From contig JAADCT010000035.1 in the NCBI GenBank assembly GCA_013154305.1, forward strand, positions 1-47,435: a DNA stretch of 47,435 nt, read 5' to 3'. The notes beneath the pieces are model-generated. The model had not been told where the DNA came from. It did not search any database and saw only the letters and a program-made list of their open reading frames with translations. A program made the translations under genes and the position numbers. Shown here one piece after another: positions 41,061 through 47,435 of this stretch (within the stretch, counting starts at the first letter, position 1; every line of letters begins with the position of its first letter). This DNA is from Aquificota bacterium (GTDB taxonomy: Bacteria > Aquificota > Aquificia > Aquificales > QOAS01).

Positions 41061-43400
41061 ATGGTAGAGCAACCTTTCGGAGCACCTCCCCAGCTTCCCG
41101 ACGAGCTGGTCCTTCAAACCGTTCCCCTGAGGGACCTAGTCGTCTTTCCCAACGTCGTTACCCCCCTCTTTATCGGGCGGCCCTTTTCGATAGAGGCGGT
41201 GAGGCGGGCGTGGGAGGGAAACCGCCTCCTCTTTCTGCCCGTTCAATACGACAAGGAGAAGGAGGAGGTCGGGCCCGAAGACGTTTCCAAGTTCGGAACG
41301 GTTGCCCGTTTGCTCCGCATAGCCACCATCGAGGACAACCGCCTCAAGGTTTTGGTCCAAGGCCTTGCCCGCGGCGAGGCCGAGGAATACCGCTTCGGCG
41401 ACACCATAACCGCCAAGGTGAAGGTCCACAAGGAGAAAAGGCCGGAGCTCTCGCTCGAGGACCGGGCCCTGATGCAGGAAATTAAGGAGCTTTTGGAAAA
41501 GGCCGTTGCCCTCGGGAAGAAGGTCATTCCCGACATGCTCTACCTGATAAAGAACCTCGAGGACCCGGTCAAGTTTACCGACCTGGTGGCCTCGGTCCTC
41601 GACCTCAAAACCGAGGAGGCCCTAAAGCTCCTGGAAACGACCGACGTGAGGGAGCGGCTGCGGCTCGTTTACGAGCTTCTCAACCGCGAGGTGGGCCTGC
41701 TCGAAATTCAGCAAAAGATACGGGAGCAGGCCCGAAAGACTATGGAAAAGGAACAAAAAGAGTACTTCCTGCGCCACCAGCTCAAGGCGATACAGGAGGA
41801 GCTTGGCGTCGGTAAAAACCCGGAGGTCGAGGAATACCGCAAGAAGCTCAAGGCCCTGAAGCTCCCCAAGGAGGTCCGCGAGCAAATCGAAAAGGAGATA
41901 GACCGGCTGGAGAAGCTTCACCCCGACAGCGCCGAGGCCGGCGTTCTCAGGACTTGGCTCGACTGGGTTTTGAACCTGCCCTGGAACAAGAAAACGCGCG
42001 ACCGCTACGACCTAAAGAGGGCCCGCGAGATTCTCGACCGCGACCACTACGACCTGGAAAAGATTAAGGAACGCATAGTCGAATACCTGGCCGTTCGAAA
42101 GCTTACCCGGGGAAAGACCAAGGGTCCGATTTTGCTCTTCGTGGGACCGCCGGGCGTCGGTAAAACCTCCCTCGGAAAGTCGATAGCCAAGTCGCTCGGA
42201 AGGAAGTTCGTCCGCATCTCGCTGGGCGGCGTCCGCGACGAGGCCGAAATCCGCGGCCACCGCCGCACTTACGTGGGCGCCATGCCGGGCAAAATTATGC
42301 AGGCGATAAAGCGCGCCGGCGTCAAGAACCCGGTCCTGATGCTGGACGAGATAGACAAAATGGCCGTCTCGTTCCAGGGCGACCCGGCGGCGGCACTGCT
42401 GGAGGTCCTCGACCCGGAGCAGAACAAAAACTTCGTCGACCACTACATAAACCTCCCCTTTGACCTCTCGGAGGTCATCTTCATCTGCACGGCCAACCGC
42501 CTCGACACCATTCCGCTGCCGCTTTTGGACCGGATGGAGGTTTTGCGCCTTTCGGGCTACTCGGAGGAGGAAAAGCTCGAAATCGCCAAGCGCCACCTCG
42601 TTCCCAAACTGGTTCCCGAACACGGCTTTAAGCCGGAGGAGGTCCGGTTCACCGACGAGGCCCTGCTGGAGATAATTCGGCGCTACACCCACGAGGCGGG
42701 CGTTAGGAACCTCCAGCGCCAAATTTCGGCCGTTTTGCGCAAGCTGGCGGTCAAAAAACTCGAGGGCGAAAAGCCACCCTTTGTCGTTACGGCGGAGCTG
42801 GTTCGCAAGCTTTTGGGAACGCCGCGCTTTTTGCCCTCCAAGAAGGAGAAACCGGAAGTCGGCGTCGTTACGGGGCTGGCGTGGACCGAGCTGGGCGGGG
42901 AGATTATGTTCATCGAGGCCCTGCGGATGCCGGGTAAGGGTAACCTGATTTTGACCGGAAAGCTCGGCGAGGTTATGAAAGAGAGCGCAAAGACCGCCCT
43001 ATCCTACATTCGGTCCAACGCCGAGCGCTACGGCGTCGACGCCTCCCTCTTTGAAAAGAGCGACGTGCACATCCACGTTCCGGAGGCGGCCATTCCCAAG
43101 GACGGACCTTCGGCGGGCGTTGCGATAGCCACGGCCCTCCTTTCGGTCTTTACCGAAACGCCGGTCAGAAACGACGTCGCCATGACGGGTGAGATTACCT
43201 TAACGGGCGACGTTTTGCCCGTCGGGGGGATAAAGGAAAAGATTTTGGCCGCCAAGAGGGCCGGCATTTACGAGGTCATCCTTCCCAAGGAGAACGAGAA
43301 GGAGGTTACGGAGGACCTTCCGGAGTTCGTCCGCGACAAGATGAAGTTCCACTTCGTGAAAAAGGTCGACGAGGTTTTCGACCTGGCGTTGGTAAAGTAG
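41061..43400 (+). CDS. lon: ATP-dependent protease Lon
   Basis: Degrades damaged and regulatory proteins. The 779-residue LonA has the N-terminal substrate domain ([19 protein letters not shown]), a coiled-coil region near 230-300, and the AAA+ module with Walker A GPPGVGKT at 362-369 and Walker [11 protein letters not shown]. The protease domain has catalytic Ser684 in KDGPSAG and Lys727 in GGIKEK. The ATG at 41061 is preceded directly by an in-frame TTG. No Shine-Dalgarno is present. It ends before a terminator. Confidence 0.97.
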   Translation: MVEQPFGAPPQLPDELVLQTVPLRDLVVFPNVVTPLFIGRPFSIEAVRRAWEGNRLLFLPVQYDKEKEEVGPEDVSKFGTVARLLRIATIEDNRLKVLVQGLARGEAEEYRFGDTITAKVKVHKEKRPELSLEDRALMQEIKELLEKAVALGKKVIPDMLYLIKNLEDPVKFTDLVASVLDLKTEEALKLLETTDVRERLRLVYELLNREVGLLEIQQKIREQARKTMEKEQKEYFLRHQLKAIQEELGVGKNPEVEEYRKKLKALKLPKEVREQIEKEIDRLEKLHPDSAEAGVLRTWLDWVLNLPWNKKTRDRYDLKRAREILDRDHYDLEKIKERIVEYLAVRKLTRGKTKGPILLFVGPPGVGKTSLGKSIAKSLGRKFVRISLGGVRDEAEIRGHRRTYVGAMPGKIMQAIKRAGVKNPVLMLDEIDKMAVSFQGDPAAALLEVLDPEQNKNFVDHYINLPFDLSEVIFICTANRLDTIPLPLLDRMEVLRLSGYSEEEKLEIAKRHLVPKLVPEHGFKPEEVRFTDEALLEIIRRYTHEAGVRNLQRQISAVLRKLAVKKLEGEKPPFVVTAELVRKLLGTPRFLPSKKEKPEVGVVTGLAWTELGGEIMFIEALRMPGKGNLILTGKLGEVMKESAKTALSYIRSNAERYGVDASLFEKSDVHIHVPEAAIPKDGPSAGVAIATALLSVFTETPVRNDVAMTGEITLTGDVLPVGGIKEKILAAKRAGIYEVILPKENEKEVTEDLPEFVRDKMKFHFVKKVDEVFDLALVK

Positions 43401-43428
43401 TCTCCCTTCCCCTTTCGGTCCTTCCTCT

Positions 43429-43447
43429 CCCGCGGAGCGGGCTTTTT
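43429..43447 (+). terminator. Intrinsic terminator of lon
   Basis: CCCGC-GGA-GCGGG, a 5-bp GC stem, is followed by CTTTTT, 29 bases past the lon stop codon. Confidence 0.75.
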
Positions 43448-43538
43448 CCTTAAGTTAAAAAACTTTCAAACCGTTTTCCTAAGCCGATAACGGCCGCGCC
43501 GCCGACGATTTCTTTTGTGGGAAAATAAATGGGCACCA

Positions 43539-44390
43539 ATGGCCTCCCCTCTGCTCGAAAGGCAGTCGGTAAACCTCTACTACCTCGGTTCGAGAACGGC
43601 CTTTGCCTTTTTGCTCCTAACGGTGGCCCTCTTTAAAAACGCCTTTACCTTCGAAAGGTCCTTTACGACCTTTTTACTCCTGTCGTATGCGACTTTAAAC
43701 CTTCTGCTCTTTTTGAGGGGTGAGGGTTTTCTTTCGGCAAGGTGGGTCCGCTACCTGGACTACGGTTTGGCCCTTTTGTTTCTCTCGGCGGCGGTGAACT
43801 TTTACGGAGTGGTTCCCTTCGGGGTGGTGGTGGTCCTCTACTCGGTCCTCTTTTGGGGGGAGGTTACGCTCCTTACCGCCGCCGGTTCGGTCCTCCTGTT
43901 GGTTTGGAGCCTGCTGGGGAGGTTTCCCTTCGACGACTTTTTGGTCTCCTTCGTTTACCTGACGGCGATGGGGTTGGTGGCCACCAAGTGGAACCTCCTC
44001 CGGTTCGTAAAGTTGGAGAGGGAGAGCATCCGCTCCCTCAAGGCGCTGGTCGAGCGGCTTTCGCGCGAAAACGCTCTAAAGAGTGCCGAGCTTCAGGTCT
44101 ACGAGGAGGTCCGGGCGGTGGTAAACCGCCTGGCCGAGACCCGGCGAACGGAGGAGGTTCCAAAGGTTTTGGCCAACTTTTTGGCGGCCGAGGAGGTGGA
44201 AATTGCGCCCTTTCGGGGTAAAACCGCCCTGCGGCGCGACGCGGTTACGGTCCGCGCCGGCCGCGTTCTCCTGACCGTGAGGCCGAAACACCGCTTCCTC
44301 CTAAAGGACAAGCGCTACCGCCAAAAGGTGGCCGTTTTGGTTCAGCTGATTCGCCCCTACTTGGAGAGCTTTTTGGCAAAGAGCAGGTAA
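43539..44390 (+). CDS. Membrane protein with cytoplasmic coiled-coil domain, unknown
   Basis: A 283-residue protein I do not recognise. Five or six hydrophobic segments occupy residues 15-150. They are followed by a coiled-coil-like linker (FVKLERESIRSLKALVERLS) and a C-terminal soluble domain of about 110 residues with strands (EEVEIAPFRGKTALRRDAVT, GRVLLTVRPK) suggestive of a GAF- or PAS-like sensor. No kinase or cyclase domain follows. The ATG at 43539 lies ten bases after AAAATAAA; a TTG eight codons earlier is the alternative. Its end overlaps trmI by 34 bases, the largest convergent overlap here. Confidence 0.7.
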   Translation: MASPLLERQSVNLYYLGSRTAFAFLLLTVALFKNAFTFERSFTTFLLLSYATLNLLLFLRGEGFLSARWVRYLDYGLALLFLSAAVNFYGVVPFGVVVVLYSVLFWGEVTLLTAAGSVLLLVWSLLGRFPFDDFLVSFVYLTAMGLVATKWNLLRFVKLERESIRSLKALVERLSRENALKSAELQVYEEVRAVVNRLAETRRTEEVPKVLANFLAAEEVEIAPFRGKTALRRDAVTVRAGRVLLTVRPKHRFLLKDKRYRQKVAVLVQLIRPYLESFLAKSR

Positions 44391-45112
44391 GCGGTGTGGG
44401 CCACCATCTGGTCCTCGGGTCTGAAGCGGTCGGGGTTGGGCTTGTAGGGTCTCGTCAGGATTTCGACGACCTCAACGTCGCCGAAAAAGGGCCTCAGGTG
44501 CCTCAGAAGTTCCTGAACCTGGTTGGCCGTGGGCAGTAAAAAGCCGACCGGCGCCGAGGGCTTTAGAACGCTCCAAACGGCCTCGACGAAGGGCCAGGGT
44601 TCGCGAACGTCGACGAAGGCGGCGTCAAACTCGACCTCCCCGACCCTTTCGGGTGAAAAGGGTTCGTTGAAGAGAACGACGTTGTCGTAGGGGGCAAACC
44701 TTTCGAGGTTTTTTTTGGCGACCCGGTAGATTCGCTCCTCCCTTTCGAAGGTGTAGACCTTGCCGGAGGGTCCCACGGCGGAGGAAAAGACGAGGGCGGT
44801 GGCCCCGCTGCCGGTTCCGAATTCGAGGACCTTCTTTCCCTCCCTCAGGTCGAGTTTGTGGGCCGCGTAGAAGGTGTCCTTGGGGTAAACGATTTGGGTC
44901 TCGCGGCGGATACCGTAGAGGATTATCTCCTCCAGGGTGGGTTTGAAGATTTGAAGCTCGCCGACGGTAATTCCGAAGGGTTTTCCCACGAGGTCCTTGT
45001 AGTGGAGGACCCCGCCTTTGTAGGAGAAGTTCTTGTCCGACTCGACCCTCTTTAGGTACCGCCGGTCCTTAAAGCGTATCAGAACGAGGTCGCCCTCCTT
45101 GATGGTTTCCAT
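44357..45112 (-). CDS. trmI: tRNA (adenine-58-N1)-methyltransferase TrmI
   Basis: Methylates A58 in the T loop of tRNAs, a modification that stabilises tRNA at high temperature. The 251-residue protein has the small N-terminal beta-domain (IKEGDLVLIRFKDRRYLKRV), RRETQIVYPKDTFYA, the SAM motif VLEFGTGSGATALVF, and the TrmI ending YKPNPDRFRPEDQMVAHTAYLLFA. It is divergent from plsX, with 44 bases between. Start signals are AT-rich boxes only. Confidence 0.93.
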   Translation of the reverse strand: METIKEGDLVLIRFKDRRYLKRVESDKNFSYKGGVLHYKDLVGKPFGITVGELQIFKPTLEEIILYGIRRETQIVYPKDTFYAAHKLDLREGKKVLEFGTGSGATALVFSSAVGPSGKVYTFEREERIYRVAKKNLERFAPYDNVVLFNEPFSPERVGEVEFDAAFVDVREPWPFVEAVWSVLKPSAPVGFLLPTANQVQELLRHLRPFFGDVEVVEILTRPYKPNPDRFRPEDQMVAHTAYLLFAKKLSK

Positions 45113-45156
45113 TAGAGGAATAGGTATTGTAGGCTCGTGGAAAAATCTAATTACTT

Positions 45157-46200
45157 ATGTTCCGTTTGGCCCTCGACGCCATGGGGGGTGACTACGCCCC
45201 CCTCCAAATCGTAAGGGGCGGACTTCAGGCCCTCAAGGAGTTTCCCAACCTCTTCGTCTACTTCGTCGGGAGGAAGGAGGAGGTTTTACCCCTTTTGGGG
45301 AAGGAGGCCGAACCCTACAGGGACAGGTTTGAGGTCGTCGACGCCCCCGACGTGGTCGGCATGCAGGAGGCCCCCTCTAGGGTATTAAAGAAAAAGAATT
45401 CCTCCCTCTTCGTGGCGGCGAAACTCGTTCGCGAGGGGGCGGCCGACGCGCTGGTTTCGGCCGGAAACACCGGCGCGGTTTTGACGGTTGGCAAGTTCGT
45501 AATCGGCGCCATCGAGGAGCTGGAGAGGCCCTCAATCGGCGTGGCCTTTCCCAACCCGCGGGGAAAGACGGTTCTCCTCGACGTGGGGGCCAACGTCGAC
45601 GTAAAACCCCGCCACCTGGTCCAGTTTGCCGTAATCGGCCACACCTACGCGGAGGAGATTTTGGGCATTAAAAACCCGCGCGTGGGCATCCTCTCCATCG
45701 GCGAGGAGGAGGGAAAGGGCAACGAACTGGTGAAGGAAACCTATCCCCTCCTCAAGGAGACCAAACTGAACTTTTTGGGGAACGCGGAGGGTCGGGACAT
45801 TTTCGCCGGCACCTTCGACGTCATCGTTTGCGACGGTTTCGTCGGCAACGTGGTCCTGAAGGCCTCCGAGGCCCTCGGCTTTGCCGTCATAAACATGATT
45901 AAGGAGGAGGTGAAAAAGAGCTTTTGGGCAAAGGTCGGGGCCTTTTTCATGCGAAAGGCCTTCAGGGCGCTCAAGCAAAAGGCCGACTTTGCCGAATACG
46001 GCGGCATACCCCTCCTGGGGGCCAAGGCGCCGGTAATAATCACCCACGGGAGGGCCAACGCCAAGGCCATAAGAAACGCCGTAAGGGCGGCCATGGAGTT
46101 TTACGACCACCACTTTAACGAGGTTTTGAAAAACAATCTGAAAAACCTCGCCGGTGAGGTCCTGGCCAAAACCCGCGCGGGGAACTCAAACAATTCCTAA
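45157..46200 (+). CDS. plsX: Phosphate acyltransferase PlsX
   Basis: Makes acyl-phosphate from acyl-ACP for phospholipid synthesis. The 347-residue protein has LALDAMGGDYAP at 4-15, GMQEAPSRVLKKKNSSLFVA, ALVSAGNTGAVL, VLLDVGANVDVKPRHLVQFA, and VCDGFVGNVVLKASEA. The start follows TAATTACTT with no ribosome-binding site. In many bacteria fabH is next to plsX; here fabH is 28 kb away. The last 15 bases overlap the archaemetzincin gene. Confidence 0.96.
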   Translation: MFRLALDAMGGDYAPLQIVRGGLQALKEFPNLFVYFVGRKEEVLPLLGKEAEPYRDRFEVVDAPDVVGMQEAPSRVLKKKNSSLFVAAKLVREGAADALVSAGNTGAVLTVGKFVIGAIEELERPSIGVAFPNPRGKTVLLDVGANVDVKPRHLVQFAVIGHTYAEEILGIKNPRVGILSIGEEEGKGNELVKETYPLLKETKLNFLGNAEGRDIFAGTFDVIVCDGFVGNVVLKASEALGFAVINMIKEEVKKSFWAKVGAFFMRKAFRALKQKADFAEYGGIPLLGAKAPVIITHGRANAKAIRNAVRAAMEFYDHHFNEVLKNNLKNLAGEVLAKTRAGNSNNS

Positions 46201-46716
46201 CTCCTTCAGCCTCTTTTCCAACTTTTTCCTGCAGGAGGGACAAAAGTCCTCGCCCTTTAGGTCGACCTCGTAAAGGGAGTTGGAAAAGTTCATCACGCAC
46301 CCGGGAGTAGGGCAGTGCTCCAGTCCGAAAACGTGACCCATTTCGTGGGTAACCTCCTTACGGACGCGGGAGCGAAAGAGGTCCCCGTCGGGGTCGACCA
46401 GCCGGGCGTAGGACACCACCGCCGCCCCGTGGAGCGGCGACGCCAGCCCGAAAACGAAGTTCAGCCCGTTTGAGTAAAGGTCGTGGGGAGTCAGTCCCAG
46501 GGCGGCGACCGCCTGCGGCGGTTTTACCTTCACCAGGTGGTACAAAAGGGCGTCGGCCAGAAGCTGTCCGTCCCTGGCCCCCATCAGCGGCGGCCTGAGG
46601 TCCCCGCCGTATTCCAACCTCAGGTTGAACTTTTCCCTCAAAACCCTTTCGGTTTCGGTCAAAACCGTTCCCGTAAGCCCGTCGACGCCGAAGGTGTAAA
46701 CCGCGCAAGGTTTCAT
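46186..46716 (-). CDS. amzA: Archaemetzincin (AmzA-type zinc metalloprotease)
   Basis: A predicted zinc protease of 176 residues. The extended metzincin motif HEMGHVFGLEHC is at 124-135, with zinc ligands His124, His128 and His134 and catalytic Glu125. The family's extra cysteines follow: C135, C140 in CVMNF (Met-turn M142), and C159/C162 in FCPSC, forming a second zinc site. I chose the ATG at 46714-46716 over the upstream TTG. The family is common in archaea and scattered in bacteria; physiological substrates are poorly known. Confidence 0.92.
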   Translation of the reverse strand: MKPCAVYTFGVDGLTGTVLTETERVLREKFNLRLEYGGDLRPPLMGARDGQLLADALLYHLVKVKPPQAVAALGLTPHDLYSNGLNFVFGLASPLHGAAVVSYARLVDPDGDLFRSRVRKEVTHEMGHVFGLEHCPTPGCVMNFSNSLYEVDLKGEDFCPSCRKKLEKRLKELGIV

Positions 46717-46829
46717 AAAACTCAAAAACTTAGAAGGAAAACCCTTTCCCGTCCTTTCGAAGTTTTACGGAGGCCTCCGGAAAAACCCCCGTAGGAATGG
46801 AGTTTGAGAAACCCAAAAAGGGGAGCTTT

Positions 46830-47435
46830 TTAACCCTTTAAGGTTCCCAGGGGTTTTAGTCTCAAAATCGGTTTGGCGATGCCGAGGCCGGCCACGACCT
46901 TGACGACCTCCGAAACGTCCTTGTAAGCCTCCGGGATTTCCTCCATTATCGTGCCCTTGCCGCGGGCGACCACCTTTAGGCCCCTCTCCCTTACGTACTT
47001 TTCGACGCCGCCGGCCGCCCTCACGAGCTTCTTGGCCTTGGCGCGCGACAGAACCCTGCCGGCGCCGTGGCACGTGGTTCCGTAACTCTTTTCCATCGAC
47101 GCCGGCTGGCCCACCAGGAGGTAGGAGTACCTTCCCATGTCGCCGGGAATAATTACCGGCTGGCCGTATTCGCGGTAAGCCGGCGGCACCTCCGGATGGC
47201 CGGGGGGGAAGGCCCTGGTTGCGCCCTTTCGGTGGACGAGGACGGTTTTTTCCTTACCGCCCACCCTGTGGGCCTCCAGCTTTCCTATGTTGTGGGCGTG
47301 GTCGTAAACGACCCGATAGCCCACCTCTTCAATCGTCAGGCCGAGGGCCTTGGCGACCGCCGACGTCGAAATCCAGCCCAAAATTTGCCGGTTGGCAAAG
47401 GCGTAGTTGGCGGCGGCGTTCATCGCCCCCCAATA
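46830..47435 (-). CDS. rtcB: RNA-splicing ligase RtcB, C-terminal part (gene runs off the window)
   Basis: GTP-dependent ligase joining RNA 2',3'-cyclic phosphate and 5'-OH ends. The visible part has AMNAAANYAFANRQ, VYDHAHNIGKLEAHRV, LVHRKGATRAFPPGHPEVP, VIIPGDMGRYSYLLVG and TTCHGAGRVLSR with the guanylated His. It ends in the family's KPLGTLKG. The frame continues (YWGA) to the window edge, so the N-terminal half lies beyond it and the internal Met is not the start. After the stop, about 100 bases contain a CGGAGGCCTCCG palindrome and no other gene. Confidence 0.95.
   Translation of the reverse strand, partial: YWGAMNAAANYAFANRQILGWISTSAVAKALGLTIEEVGYRVVYDHAHNIGKLEAHRVGGKEKTVLVHRKGATRAFPPGHPEVPPAYREYGQPVIIPGDMGRYSYLLVGQPASMEKSYGTTCHGAGRVLSRAKAKKLVRAAGGVEKYVRERGLKVVARGKGTIMEEIPEAYKDVSEVVKVVAGLGIAKPILRLKPLGTLKG

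Overview
The window is a compact, GC-rich chromosomal segment carrying about 54 protein genes and one tRNA gene. No gap between genes exceeds roughly 160 bases, and I see no transposon, phage gene, integrase or CRISPR array. The gene set points to a thermophilic, diderm, probably chemolithoautotrophic bacterium of the Aquificota, possibly a Desulfurobacteriaceae-like lineage. That placement is inference from several markers: a DNA polymerase I with only the 3'-5' exonuclease and polymerase domains (the Aquifex/phage type), an archaeal-type 3-dehydroquinate synthase, archaemetzincin, RtcB, tRNA m1A58 methyltransferase of the TrmI type, Lys/Glu-rich proteins, and outer-membrane genes (bamD, hldD, an mlaE-family permease).

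Layout. Bases 1-5000 hold a partial aminotransferase, tadA, a GNAT enzyme, a lipoprotein with rlmB, a small unknown protein with a DUF167 protein, and a phosphoribosyltransferase. Bases 5000-9000 form a rightward run: dapA, bamD-rsfS-comF (overlapping) and pgi. Next come hldD, opposite pilT-pilC, then the dehydroquinate synthase and leuC. Bases 14.9-17.8 kb carry a DUF2892 membrane protein, folE plus a small membrane protein, fabH and ribF. Bases 17.9-24.7 kb carry mutL, the mlaE-family permease, a leuS gene that encodes only the N-terminal 369 residues, panC, an auxin-efflux-type carrier, a globin-like/PsiE fusion and pyrH. Bases 24.7-31.8 kb carry cdsA, hisIE, a dicarboxylate symporter, prmA with a QueD-like gene, a nitronate monooxygenase-like gene, moaD, folK and hisS. 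Then come tRNA-Pro(GGG), dxs, polA, a ygbA-like gene, a peroxiredoxin, a dihydrolipoamide dehydrogenase-like flavoprotein, minD-minE with an orphan DppB-like permease, lon, an unknown membrane protein, trmI, plsX, archaemetzincin and a partial rtcB.

Functions are mostly housekeeping: lysine, leucine, histidine, aromatic, folate, pantothenate and riboflavin biosynthesis; lipid and envelope synthesis (fabH, plsX, cdsA, hldD, bamD); translation and RNA modification; cell division (minDE); pili; protein quality control (lon). Operons are short, and neighbouring genes often overlap by 1-34 bases, head-to-tail within operons and tail-to-tail between convergent genes.

The most notable points are: (1) a leuS gene ending inside the CP1 editing domain with no C-terminal half nearby, suggesting a two-piece leucyl-tRNA synthetase split at a new place; (2) a promoter architecture in which a single AT-rich, often palindromic box (ATTTTAAAAT or TTTAAC) sits 4-15 bases before start codons without a Shine-Dalgarno sequence, and divergent start codons lie only 23-27 bases apart, which implies leaderless or ultra-short-leader mRNAs; (3) a globin-fold/PsiE membrane fusion in which the expected haem-ligand histidine reads Phe; (4) a QueD-like protein without the catalytic Cys, in a window that also has folE and folK; and (5) a 23-bp palindrome present in opposite orientations on both sides of a two-gene module.
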